Below the pieces are notes generated by a model that was given only the letters and a program-made list of their open reading frames with translations, was not told the origin of the DNA and ran no database searches. Made by a program: the position numbers and the translations under genes. A stretch of DNA of 64,000 bases from Hymenobacter montanus (GTDB taxonomy: Bacteria; Bacteroidota; Bacteroidia; Cytophagales; Hymenobacteraceae), in NCBI RefSeq assembly GCF_014699115.1, contig NZ_JACXAD010000001.1, forward strand, positions 310,001 to 374,000, written 5' to 3'. Every line of letters starts with the position of its first letter. The first letter of the stretch is position 1. This document shows positions 1-7,415 of the stretch, piece after piece.

Positions 1-306
1 TATCTGGCCGTCGCGCAGCACGGACGCCGTGTTGTACGTGCGCTTATTCAGCCGCACGGGCAGGCCCACCACAACGCAAATGCCGTCCGTCCATTGCCGC
101 ACCTGCTGCAGGTGGGCCAGCGCGGCCTGCGGCATCCAGTCGCTCAAAAACAGGTCTTCGCAGCCGTACCCGCTGAGGCAGAGCTCGGGCAGGCAAAGCA
201 GTTCCACGCCGCTGGCCTTCGCCATCTCAATGGCCGTGCGGATGTTACGAAGGTTGTGCTCCCAATCAATAGGAATTTGATTCAGAGCAGCGCCGGCAAT
301 TTTCAT
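1..306 (-). CDS. nadE: NAD(+) synthase, glutamine-hydrolysing (N-terminal part, cut by window edge)
   Basis: Amidates deamido-NAD to NAD in the cytoplasm, using ammonia released from glutamine. Only the first 102 residues are inside the window; the gene runs off the left edge. They form the start of a nitrilase-type (CN hydrolase) glutaminase domain. The motif LCLPELCLSGYG at residues 37-48 carries the expected catalytic Glu41 of the Glu-Lys-Cys triad, and the following CEDLF is typical of the NadE branch rather than a free-standing nitrilase. The ATG at 306 begins MKIAGAALNQ, a normal start for the family. The C-terminal synthetase domain with its ATP loop cannot be seen, so another CN-hydrolase fusion is possible but less likely. 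Confidence 0.8.
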   Translation of the reverse strand, partial: MKIAGAALNQIPIDWEHNLRNIRTAIEMAKASGVELLCLPELCLSGYGCEDLFLSDWMPQAALAHLQQVRQWTDGICVVVGLPVRLNKRTYNTASVLRDGQI

Positions 307-592
307 GTTTCTAGGTTATTATGTACCAGCGAAGTGGTACGGCACAATGGTTAGTTTCCCGGTGGATTCGTACTGGGGCGGGCAGTTGAGCTAGTCCTAA
401 AGTTGAAACGGAAAACGATACTAAGCCCGTTTTACTACCAAAAATCAGCTGGTTTTTCTCAATAAGCCAACAAGTAGGCTGAGCAGGAGCTGCTGATTAC
501 TTCCAACGCTCGCGCTGCCCTAATTTCTGCCACTTCGCTTCTTAAACGGGACAGATAGCCAACCGGGAGTATATGTGAAGGAAAAATCCTTG
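307..592. other. Intergenic stretch, no gene seen
   Basis: Nothing codes convincingly here. A small perfect palindrome (GTACCA, six-base loop, TGGTAC, 321-338) lies just upstream of nadE. From about 390 to 530 the sequence is AT-richer than the neighbouring core genes, marking the left edge of the accessory segment that runs to about 2400. Confidence 0.5.
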
Positions 593-1291
593 CTAACCGG
601 CCGCAGCCGGCACTTGCAGGTATTTCCACGCAAAGCCATGATAGTGTCGCCAGCGGCCTTTCGCCGCCAGAATGATGCTTTTCTCATCCCAGCCGGTGCG
701 GCGCACTGCCTCGGCAATGCTCGGATATTCTTCCAGCACCTCGCCGCTGTTCAGGTCGCACCGGGCGATGGGCTTTCGCCGGCTGTACCCCCCGTACGTT
801 TTGGGCCAATTACTGCGGTCGATAGTAGCCAGCGTGTTCGTGTCCCGCCCCCGAGCGATAACCCGCTTGCCTTTCTCGCTCTTGGTAACGAGCTGGAGGT
901 TTTCAACCCGGTTGTTCCAGCCGTCGCCGTCCCGATTGATTACAACTTCCGCGCCCAGCTCCGCGCTCACGAAGGCCGCGTACACCAGGCGGCGTACCGT
1001 TAAGTCGTGCCGGGTCCCGTCGCGGCTCAGCGCCACGCGCAGCGCTACCGTGGGTTCACCAGTACGCTCGTTCTTATCCAGGCGGTACGTTTGCGACAAG
1101 ATGCGGCTTTCCAGCCAAACCGGCTTGCCTTGCCGATGCGGATAAAACCGCCCCACCGAGCGCACCCGGCCCAGGTTCGATACTTCGTAGTTGGGCTCAA
1201 AGCCGGCAATACCCCGCCATTCTTCCCCCGGAAGGTCGGCCAAATCGCGGTTGAGATAAGGATGGAATGGGTCTTGAGGCAGGGTCAGCAT
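593..1291 (-). CDS. NUMOD4 / HNH-like / NUMOD1 protein, possibly without nuclease activity
   Basis: Looks like a homing-endonuclease-type protein of 232 residues. A NUMOD4 motif comes first (EEWRGIAGFEPNYEVSNLGR, about residues 17-36). The HNH-like core follows (VINRDGDGWNNRVENL), and the tail (KPIARCDLNSGEVLEEYPS to HGFAWKYL) resembles the NUMOD1 DNA-binding repeat. In the family the core normally reads V-[DN]-H-x-DG. Here the His position is Arg (INRDG), so a catalytic residue appears to be missing, while the Asn pair and NL remain. The protein may bind DNA without cutting it. The start is uncertain: the frame stays open to 1534, but the upstream part is AT-rich and unlike the family, so the ATG at 1291 was chosen. 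Confidence 0.7.
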   Translation of the reverse strand: MLTLPQDPFHPYLNRDLADLPGEEWRGIAGFEPNYEVSNLGRVRSVGRFYPHRQGKPVWLESRILSQTYRLDKNERTGEPTVALRVALSRDGTRHDLTVRRLVYAAFVSAELGAEVVINRDGDGWNNRVENLQLVTKSEKGKRVIARGRDTNTLATIDRSNWPKTYGGYSRRKPIARCDLNSGEVLEEYPSIAEAVRRTGWDEKSIILAAKGRWRHYHGFAWKYLQVPAAAG

Positions 1292-1697
1292 AAGCGTATA
1301 GGTAGGGTGTAGCCCCGAGAGCGCCTCAAGGCTGGGAAATTGTTTTTGAATTCGGATAGCCTGACCTGTATTCGCCCTCTCCCAATCATTTAGTTGATAC
1401 CTGAAATAATTAGATGTTGTTGGCAACCTTTTATTAAAACCTCGAACGTGTGCGAACGAGCCCACTGTCCCAGCAGCTTTGGCTTCTCTAAGCTGAAGGC
1501 ATAGAGTAAGTAAGGACCAGCGAGTAGGATACAATCGACCAATAGCGCTAGGGAGTATTACAACTCATCTGGGAACATTGAAGCTTTCTATCATTTACTT
1601 ACGGGCTACAGATTAAAACACTTGCTATTGCCATGTCGGAACCTACTTGACTTGCAGCAGACTTTGCACAGAAATTACCTGATTAGCCCATCGTCCT
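1292..1697. other. AT-richer intergenic stretch between two accessory genes
   Basis: The reading frame of the HNH-like gene continues upstream to 1534, but the residues there match nothing I recognise. From 1535 to 1697 I see no gene, no clear promoter and no repeat. Base composition is clearly AT-richer than in the flanking core genes. Confidence 0.4.
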
Positions 1698-2366
1698 TTA
1701 ACTTCTCTCAGACTCATCGACTGCTAGAAATCCATAACGCCCTGCCGTATAACCAGAGGCTTCAACCTCTATAAACTCTACTGGTATTTGGTGTTCGAGA
1801 CGTTGGAGAAATGCTGATAAGCGTGGACCATTCAAGGTAGCAAGCTCCGTGTTATCTCGACATTCCGCCCAAGAAAGGGGAGCATATATATCCACCTCAA
1901 GACCAAGAGCAAAATACATTGGAGTCTCATCATCAGTATTAAGGCTGCCATTATTATCTAAATCAATTCCGAATTGAATGCTTCCACCACATTTAATCTC
2001 CAGCTTTTTTCGCTCCCCATCAGGGCCCAATTCCTCACAATGAAGGATCAGATGGATGTAGATGAGGTACACGTCATCGGTTTTTTGCAAAAAGCCCAAA
2101 AGCTCTGCCCGCGACGCTGCTCCCTGCCAATCATCTATCACAAAGGTATTTTCCCCACCTCGGCAGGCATTAATAGACAGACTCTGAACTGCGGCAAAGT
2201 TCCCAAGCGCATCCAGCAGACGTTCTATTCTCTCGGCAATCCAGTTCCTGCGATACCCAGCATCCGCCAGCAGCTTTTTCATCCGCTCCTCCTCGCTGGA
2301 TTTCCATAGATGATACATCCAACTTATATCGCATCCCGCACGCCGCCAAGTACGTATTTCTGTCAT
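1698..2366 (-). CDS. Hypothetical protein, accessory
   Basis: I do not recognise this 222-residue protein. It is soluble, with no signal peptide or membrane segment. The first 65 residues look helical and charged. The middle has alternating hydrophobic strands (DDVYLIYIHLILHCEEL), followed by an acidic segment DLDNNGSLNTDDE around residue 135. Codon use is AT-richer than in rnc next door, which suggests acquisition by transfer. It lies between nadE and rnc, beside an HNH-like gene. An immunity-type or other accessory role is conceivable but nothing in the sequence proves it. Start codons at residues 17 and 29 are alternatives to the ATG used here. Confidence 0.55.
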   Translation of the reverse strand: MTEIRTWRRAGCDISWMYHLWKSSEEERMKKLLADAGYRRNWIAERIERLLDALGNFAAVQSLSINACRGGENTFVIDDWQGAASRAELLGFLQKTDDVYLIYIHLILHCEELGPDGERKKLEIKCGGSIQFGIDLDNNGSLNTDDETPMYFALGLEVDIYAPLSWAECRDNTELATLNGPRLSAFLQRLEHQIPVEFIEVEASGYTAGRYGFLAVDESERS

Positions 2367-2429
2367 AGTTTCATCAGGAATCTGTTTTCAATAGCCTACT
2401 ACGGGCAGGTAGCGAGGGAGACATGCTTC

Positions 2430-3155
2430 TCAAGCCACTCCTAGGGCCGTCAGCGCCCGGTCGGCGGCTAGCTGCTCGGCCTGCTTCTTGCTCAGGCCCA
2501 TGCCGGTGGCTACTACTTCCTCATCCAACAGCACCGTGGCCGTAAACTCCATCATGCCGCCCGGCCGGGCCTCGCCGGTGATGTCGTAGCGAAGAACTTT
2601 ACCCTGGCGTTGAGCCCACTCCACCAGCTTGCTCTTGAAATTGGCCGTGGTGGTAGTCAACGTGTGCACGTCGACAAAACCCTTCACCAAGCGGCTCAAT
2701 ACAAACTTGCGGGCCGCCTGGTAGCCCAGGTCCAGGTACACGGCGCCCACGAGGGCCTCCAGGGCGTTGCCATTTACTGAGCGCGAGCGGGCCGCCCGGC
2801 CGTGGGCCACATCCAGCTGCACGAGCTTATCGAGCCCCAGCTTCAGGGCAATGGTGTTCAGGCTTTCCCGGTTCACGATGCGCGAGCGCACTTCGGTCAG
2901 GAAGCCCTCCTGCTCGTACGGGTACTTTCGGAAGAGATACTCGGCCACCACCGTACCCAGCACGGCATCGCCCAGAAACTCCAGCCGCTCGTTGCTTTGG
3001 TGCCGGCTCAGGCCCGGCTGCTGCCGCACCACCGAGGAGTGGGTAAACGCCAGCCGATAAAGCTTCGCGTTCACTGGCGTGAGGCCCGTAACCGTGGCCA
3101 CGGCCTGTCGGAAAGCCTTATCAGCGCCAAAAAACCGGGAAACGAAACCGAACAA
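2430..3155 (-). CDS. rnc: Ribonuclease III
   Basis: Cleaves double-stranded RNA and matures rRNA precursors in the cytoplasm. The 241-residue protein has the RNase III signature NERLEFLGDAVL at residues 55-66, containing the acidic metal ligands, and a second acidic patch (NALEALVGAVYLD) near residue 130. A double-stranded RNA-binding domain fills about residues 168-241 (KSKLVEWAQRQGK at its start, KKQAEQLAADRAL at its end). Length is normal. fabF and acpP lie upstream on the same strand, the usual Bacteroidota arrangement, but a long palindrome at 3210-3284 separates rnc from fabF and may uncouple their expression. Confidence 0.96.
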   Translation of the reverse strand: MFGFVSRFFGADKAFRQAVATVTGLTPVNAKLYRLAFTHSSVVRQQPGLSRHQSNERLEFLGDAVLGTVVAEYLFRKYPYEQEGFLTEVRSRIVNRESLNTIALKLGLDKLVQLDVAHGRAARSRSVNGNALEALVGAVYLDLGYQAARKFVLSRLVKGFVDVHTLTTTTANFKSKLVEWAQRQGKVLRYDITGEARPGGMMEFTATVLLDEEVVATGMGLSKKQAEQLAADRALTALGVA

Positions 3156-3209
3156 AGCAGGGGTAGATATAAAATAGAGCGGTTCTCCCGTAAGAGTACC
3201 GTTTTCTAG

Positions 3210-3284
3210 GAATTAAAAATTAAAAATGAAGAATTAAAAATCATCTGGTCCTTTTTTTAATTCTTCATTTTTAATTTTTAATTC
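3210..3284. repeat. AT-rich palindromic repeat, family A copy 1
   Basis: Perfect 31-base inverted arms (3210-3240 and 3254-3284) surround a 13-base loop containing CTGGTC. The arms are built from the word AATTAAAAAT and its variants. The right arm ends exactly at the fabF stop codon. A second copy at 47774-47836 has shorter 25-base arms but the same loop length and the same CTGGTC, so this is a dispersed element and not only a local terminator. On the fabF strand it could still end transcription. Confidence 0.85.
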
Positions 3285-4534
3285 TACAGCTTGCGAAATA
3301 TCACCGACGTGTTATGGCCGCCGAACCCGAAGGTATTGCTCATGGCCACCCGCACGTCGCGGACCTGGGCCACGTTGGGCGTGAAGTTCAGGTTCTGGTT
3401 GATTTCCGGGTCGGGGGTGTGCAGGTTGATGGTGGGCGGCACCTGGCCGTGCTGCATGGCCATCAGGCAGGCCACGGCCTCCACGCCCCCGGCGCCGCCG
3501 AGCAGGTGCCCGGTCATGCTCTTGGTCGAAGAGATGTTGAGCGTGGGCGTGTGCTCGCCGAATACCTGCTCAATGGCTTTGATTTCGGCTCCGTCGCCCA
3601 GGGGCGTGCTGGTGCCGTGGGTATTGATGTAGTCTACCTCGGTTACGGCAATGCCGGCGTCGCGCAGGGCATTTTGCATCACGAGCACCACGCCGCTGCC
3701 GCTCGGGTCGGGGGCCGTGATGTGGTAGGCGTCCGACGACATGCCGCCGCCAATCAGTTCGGCGTATATCTTGGCGCCCCGGGCCTTGGCGTGCTCGTAT
3801 TCTTCCAGCACCAGCGCGCCGGCACCTTCGCCCAGCACGAAGCCGTCGCGGTCCTTGTCGTACGGCCGCGACGCCGAGGCCGGGTCGTCGTTACGCTCGC
3901 TCATGGCCTTGAGGGCGTTGAAGCCCCCCACGCCTGACTCGGTGATGGCTGCTTCGGAGCCGCCCGTTATCATCACGTCGGCCAGGCCGAGGCGAATGTT
4001 GTTGAAAGCGGCGATGATGGAGTCGTTCGACGAGGCGCAGGCCGAGGTCGTGACGAAATTGGGGCCGCGGAACCCGTTCTTAATGGAGATGTTGCCCGAT
4101 GCCGAGTCGGCAATCATGCGCGGGATGAAGAAGGGCGAGTAGCGGGGGGTGCCGTCGCCGCGCTCGAACTGAAAGCACTCTTCCTGCAGCGACTTCAGGC
4201 CGCCGATGCCCGAGCCCCAGATCACGCCCACCCGGTCCTTGTTCACGCTGCTCTGCAGCAGGCCCGAGTCGGCAATGGCCTCGTCGGCCGCTATCACCCC
4301 GAACTGCGTGAACAGGTCCATTTTACGACCCTCTTTGCGATCGAAAAAATCATCAGGCTGGTACCCTTTCACTTCGCAGGCGAAGCGAGTTTTGAACTTG
4401 GTGGCGTCGAAGCGGGTGATGGTGGCGGCACCGCTAATGCCCGCTCGCAAACCTTCCCAATAAGCCGGGGCAGTGTTGCCCAGCGGTGTAATGGCCCCGA
4501 GGCCGGTAACGACAACCCGTCGGATGGACGACAT
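3284..4534 (-). CDS. fabF: Beta-ketoacyl-ACP synthase II
   Basis: Condenses malonyl-ACP with acyl-ACP in fatty-acid elongation (type II FAS, cytoplasm). The 416-residue protein has the thiolase fold and the full Cys-His-His triad: Cys166 in TTSACASS, His306 in NTHGTSTPLGD and His343 in KSMTGHLLGGAG. The C-terminal FGFGGHN motif is also present. The start at 4534 gives MSSIRRVVVTGLGAITPLGN, the usual FabF opening; an in-frame ATG further upstream would add 38 unrelated residues. acpP lies 166 bases upstream on the same strand, so enzyme and carrier are probably co-transcribed. A GC hairpin sits between them and a palindrome follows the stop codon. Confidence 0.97.
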   Translation of the reverse strand: MSSIRRVVVTGLGAITPLGNTAPAYWEGLRAGISGAATITRFDATKFKTRFACEVKGYQPDDFFDRKEGRKMDLFTQFGVIAADEAIADSGLLQSSVNKDRVGVIWGSGIGGLKSLQEECFQFERGDGTPRYSPFFIPRMIADSASGNISIKNGFRGPNFVTTSACASSNDSIIAAFNNIRLGLADVMITGGSEAAITESGVGGFNALKAMSERNDDPASASRPYDKDRDGFVLGEGAGALVLEEYEHAKARGAKIYAELIGGGMSSDAYHITAPDPSGSGVVLVMQNALRDAGIAVTEVDYINTHGTSTPLGDGAEIKAIEQVFGEHTPTLNISSTKSMTGHLLGGAGGVEAVACLMAMQHGQVPPTINLHTPDPEINQNLNFTPNVAQVRDVRVAMSNTFGFGGHNTSVIFRKL

Positions 4535-4581
4535 AAGCAAACGCCAATGGCGCGAAAGATGAAGCAGGATAAAACGGCAAA

Positions 4582-4606
4582 ACCGGCCGGCGGCGGGCCG
4601 GCCGGT
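4582..4606. promoter_or_regulatory. GC-rich hairpin between acpP and fabF
   Basis: Perfect 10-base arms (ACCGGCCGGC and its complement) with a five-base loop lie in the acpP-fabF spacer, about 50 bases before the fabF start. There is no T-run, so it is unlikely to be a simple terminator. It may stabilise or separate the acpP message, which is usually needed in large excess over fabF. That role is inference. Confidence 0.45.
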
Positions 4607-4700
4607 ATGCGCAGAACAGGGGTGGTTCCTCCGGACAAGGCCAAACAACAGCGCCCCTGGCGGGGCTCAATGGGTGCGTTTTGCCCAGAATGACGAGTAA

Positions 4701-4937
4701 TTATTTCGCGTGTTCTTCGAGGTAGCTGATGGCTTGGCCCACGGTGCCGATGTTTTCGGCCTGGTCGTCGGGAATGCTCACGTTGAACTCCTTTTCGAAC
4801 TCCATAATCAGCTCGACAGTATCCAGTGAGTCGGCACCCAAATCATTGGTGAAGCTGGCTTCGGGGGTAACTTCGGAGGCTTCGACGCCCAGTTTATCAA
4901 TAATAATGGCCTTTACTTTTTCTGCGATTTCAGACAT
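4701..4937 (-). CDS. acpP: Acyl carrier protein
   Basis: Small acidic carrier of fatty-acyl chains, 78 residues, the normal size. Ser37 in the motif [10 protein letters not shown] is the phosphopantetheine attachment site. The start [18 protein letters not shown] is standard; an in-frame ATG 11 codons upstream would add a tail not seen in the family. It precedes fabF on the same strand. The divergent IPExxxVDY gene begins 175 bases away. Confidence 0.97.
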   Translation of the reverse strand: MSEIAEKVKAIIIDKLGVEASEVTPEASFTNDLGADSLDTVELIMEFEKEFNVSIPDDQAENIGTVGQAISYLEEHAK

Positions 4938-5111
4938 TTCCGTGGGGTTTAAAGGAAAACTACGGCACAAAGTAACGAGAGATTTTCCAACTAACCCACC
5001 GCCGCGGTTTTCAATTGCCGGTACAAGATTATGGCGGCAGCCCTGGCAGTGGCCCGCCGCAGGCCGTAGCTTTGCCTCCGCCCGCTCGCCGGGTGCCCCC
5101 AGGCGGTCGTT

Positions 5112-5540
5112 ATGAAGAATTTCACGTTAGACGTTGACTATGAGTGCGACTTCTCCCTGTTCGGGCTGGTGAGCAGTACCCGCGACTACACCCTGGCCTG
5201 GACCTTAAACCGGGCTTTGCGCCTGCGCCTGATCAAGCAGCCCGAGCTGCTGCTGAACCTGCTCAGCCGCGGCCGGCTGGTGTTCACGCACTACTTGCAC
5301 GCCACCGAAACCGTCACTTTTCGGCTGCTGCGCAACCGTTCCGTGGTACCCTCCAACTTAAAAAAGCCGTTCTTAGCCCCTGATATCAAAGAATACGACT
5401 ACCTGCTGGCCGTAACGAACGGCACCGGAGTGCTGGCCGACGAAGAGCTGGTGGAGCAGCTCGCCGCCCTTGATGCCGTGCAATACGTATGTCAGTTCGA
5501 CCCCAACACCCTGAAGTACAAGGAAAATCTTATTCTCTAG
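5112..5540 (+). CDS. IPExxxVDY family protein
   Basis: A 142-residue protein of a Bacteroidota family of unknown function, named for a conserved motif and usually found between acpP and pyk, as here. The match rests on the N-terminal pattern [14 protein letters not shown] followed by [12 protein letters not shown] (family members read roughly LDxDYxFDFxLxGI then DYRLCWxLN), the EYDYLLAV stretch near residue 97, and the location. The named motif itself is degenerate here. It is soluble, with no signal peptide. It runs divergently from acpP and in the same direction as pyk. Confidence 0.75.
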   Translation: MKNFTLDVDYECDFSLFGLVSSTRDYTLAWTLNRALRLRLIKQPELLLNLLSRGRLVFTHYLHATETVTFRLLRNRSVVPSNLKKPFLAPDIKEYDYLLAVTNGTGVLADEELVEQLAALDAVQYVCQFDPNTLKYKENLIL

Positions 5541-5659
5541 CCTGATCTAATAACCTTCTCGGTGCCGAAGGCCCCGGCCAATGGCTCGTGTGGAAGTGGC
5601 GGCCGGTGAACCACTCCCACCCACTTCGGGCGAGTCCCGTTCAACAAATGAATTACCCC

Positions 5660-5708
5660 ATTTCAGCTGCGCTGAAATCCCTCCTCCTTATTAAGAGGGG
5701 AGTTTTTT
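5660..5708 (+). terminator. Two hairpins and a T-run just before pyk
   Basis: A perfect eight-base stem with a three-base loop (ATTTCAGC, 5660-5678) is followed by a second hairpin (CTCCTCCTTA paired with TAAGAGGGGAG, 5681-5702) and six T. The T-run ends only 21 bases before the pyk ATG. This is either the terminator of the IPExxxVDY gene or an attenuator in the pyk leader. The closeness to the start codon leaves little room for a separate pyk promoter. Confidence 0.6.
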
Positions 5709-5729
5709 GCGCTTATATCCCAACTCTAC

Positions 5730-7169
5730 ATGGAAAAACGTCCTGCGTTCAACAAAACCAAAATTGTAGCCACCGTTGGCCCCGCCTCTAATACGTACGA
5801 GCGTCTGGGAGTCCTCATCCGGGAGGGCGTCGACGTGTTTCGACTTAACTTCTCGCACGGCTCCTACGACGACCACCTGGCGGTTATCAGCACCGTGCGC
5901 CGGCTGAACAAGGACATGCGCACCTCCGTGGGCTTGCTCCAGGATTTGCAGGGCCCCAAAATTCGCCTGGGTGAAGTAGAAGGCGGCGGCGTCGAGATCA
6001 AGGCGGGCGACAAACTCAAGATGGTGTGCGGCGAGAAGGAAATCAGCACGGCCACGCGGCTGAGCACCATCTACCTGGGCCTGGCCCGCGACGTGAAGCC
6101 CGGGGATATGATTCTGATTGATGATGGCAAAATCGAACTCAAGGTGCTGGCCACCGACCGCGACCAGGAAGTAGAGGTGGAAGTGGTGTACGGCGGCCTG
6201 GTGAAGCCCCGCAAGGGCATCAACCTGCCCGATTCCGAAGTTTCGGCCCCGTCCATGACCGAAAAGGACATCGAAGACCTGCAGTTTGGCCTGGAGCACG
6301 ACATCGACTGGGTGGCCCTGAGCTTTGCCCGCAAGGCCGAAGACATTCGCTTCATCAAAAAGCTCATTGCCGACGCCGGTAAAACTACCCGCGTGGTAGC
6401 TAAAATCGAAACCCCCGACGGCCTGCGCAACATCGACGAAATCATTGCCATTGCCGACGCGGTGATGGTAGCCCGCGGCGACCTGGGCGTGGAAGTGAAG
6501 ATGGAAGAGGTGCCCATGGCCCAGAAGATGATTATCGCCAAGTGCAACGCGGCCGCCAAGCCCGTCATCGTGGCCACCCAGATGATGGAGAGCATGATTA
6601 CGGCCCCCCGCCCCACCCGCGCCGAAACCAGCGACGTAGCCAATGCCGTGCTCGACGGAGCTGATGCCGTGATGCTCTCGGCCGAAACGGCCGTGGGAGC
6701 CTACCCCGCCGAGGTTATTCGCTCCATGGTCAACACCATCCTGAGCGTGGAAACCCGGAGCCCCCAGCTCTTTCACCGGTGGTGGCCCATCGACCCGGCC
6801 GGGCGGAACTTCATGGCCGATAGCGTGCTCTCGGCGGCCTGCCACCTGGCCAAAAACACGGGTGCCAAAGCGCTGACCGGCATGACCCACCATGGCTATA
6901 CGGCATTTCAGTTGGCCAAGTACCGCCCCAAGGCCGACATCTTCATCTTTACCGATAACCGCAACCTGCTCACGGCCCTGAGCCTGGTGTGGGGCGTGCG
7001 CAGCTTCTACTACGACCGCCTCATCAGCACCGACAGCACCATTACCGACCTTCGCTACGTCCTCACTACCACCGGCCACCTTGAAGCCGGCGACGTATTC
7101 ATCAACACCGGCTCGATGCCTATTCAGGAACGTGGCAAAGCTAACATGGTGAAAGTGAGCGTGGCGTAA
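5730..7169 (+). CDS. pyk: Pyruvate kinase
   Basis: Transfers phosphate from phosphoenolpyruvate to ADP, the last step of glycolysis. The 479 residues open with NKTKIVATVGPAS, the usual N-terminal strand. They also contain FRLNFSHGSY (substrate site), LQDLQGPKIRLG, and the signature IAIADAVMVARGDLGVE with the catalytic and metal-binding acidic residues. The C-terminal allosteric-type domain follows from about residue 350. Length is normal for the short bacterial type. It is probably transcribed through or from the hairpin-containing leader upstream, and a bidirectional terminator about 200 bases downstream separates it from the convergent T9SS gene. Confidence 0.97.
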   Translation: MEKRPAFNKTKIVATVGPASNTYERLGVLIREGVDVFRLNFSHGSYDDHLAVISTVRRLNKDMRTSVGLLQDLQGPKIRLGEVEGGGVEIKAGDKLKMVCGEKEISTATRLSTIYLGLARDVKPGDMILIDDGKIELKVLATDRDQEVEVEVVYGGLVKPRKGINLPDSEVSAPSMTEKDIEDLQFGLEHDIDWVALSFARKAEDIRFIKKLIADAGKTTRVVAKIETPDGLRNIDEIIAIADAVMVARGDLGVEVKMEEVPMAQKMIIAKCNAAAKPVIVATQMMESMITAPRPTRAETSDVANAVLDGADAVMLSAETAVGAYPAEVIRSMVNTILSVETRSPQLFHRWWPIDPAGRNFMADSVLSAACHLAKNTGAKALTGMTHHGYTAFQLAKYRPKADIFIFTDNRNLLTALSLVWGVRSFYYDRLISTDSTITDLRYVLTTTGHLEAGDVFINTGSMPIQERGKANMVKVSVA

Positions 7170-7209
7170 ACGGGCCTGCTCAACACTAAGAAGCAGTTTG
7201 CGTTCGCTT

Positions 7210-7316
7210 TTAGAACTTAGAACCTAGAGCTTAGACCGCAGTAAAGAGCCAGCTTGGAGCTACAAAAAGGCGATGTTCTTGCTTCTAAGTTCTGAGCTCT
7301 AGGTTCTAAGTTCTAA
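7210..7316. repeat. Palindromic repeat built from TTAGAAC words (family B)
   Basis: Perfect 21-base inverted arms at 7210-7230 and 7296-7316 lie 65 bases apart. Each arm is made of the repeated word TTAGAAC with variants CTAGAGC and TTAGA, and weaker pairing continues inside the arms. The element fills most of the space between pyk and the next terminator. It resembles family A in design (word-built arms) but not in sequence. Confidence 0.8.
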
Positions 7317-7362
7317 CGCAGTAACCGTCGAAGCAGGTAACGTAAACCGCCGCTAAAACAGA

Positions 7363-7399
7363 AAAGAGCCTGCTACGTGAGTAACAGGCTCTTTTTTTT
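7363..7399. terminator. Bidirectional terminator between pyk and a convergent T9SS gene
   Basis: A stem AAAGAGCCTG paired with CAGGCTCTTT encloses a short loop, with eight T on the + strand and a run of A on the other side. It can end both pyk (+) and the convergent exported-protein gene (-). Confidence 0.85.
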
Positions 7400-7415
7400 G
7401 CGGAAGACGCTTCTT

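Noticed and set aside
5691..7079. Long antisense frame (462 codons) over pyk
   Set aside because: It mirrors the codon bias of a GC-rich gene. The protein is rich in Gly, His and Val with no family likeness, while pyk on the other strand is certain.
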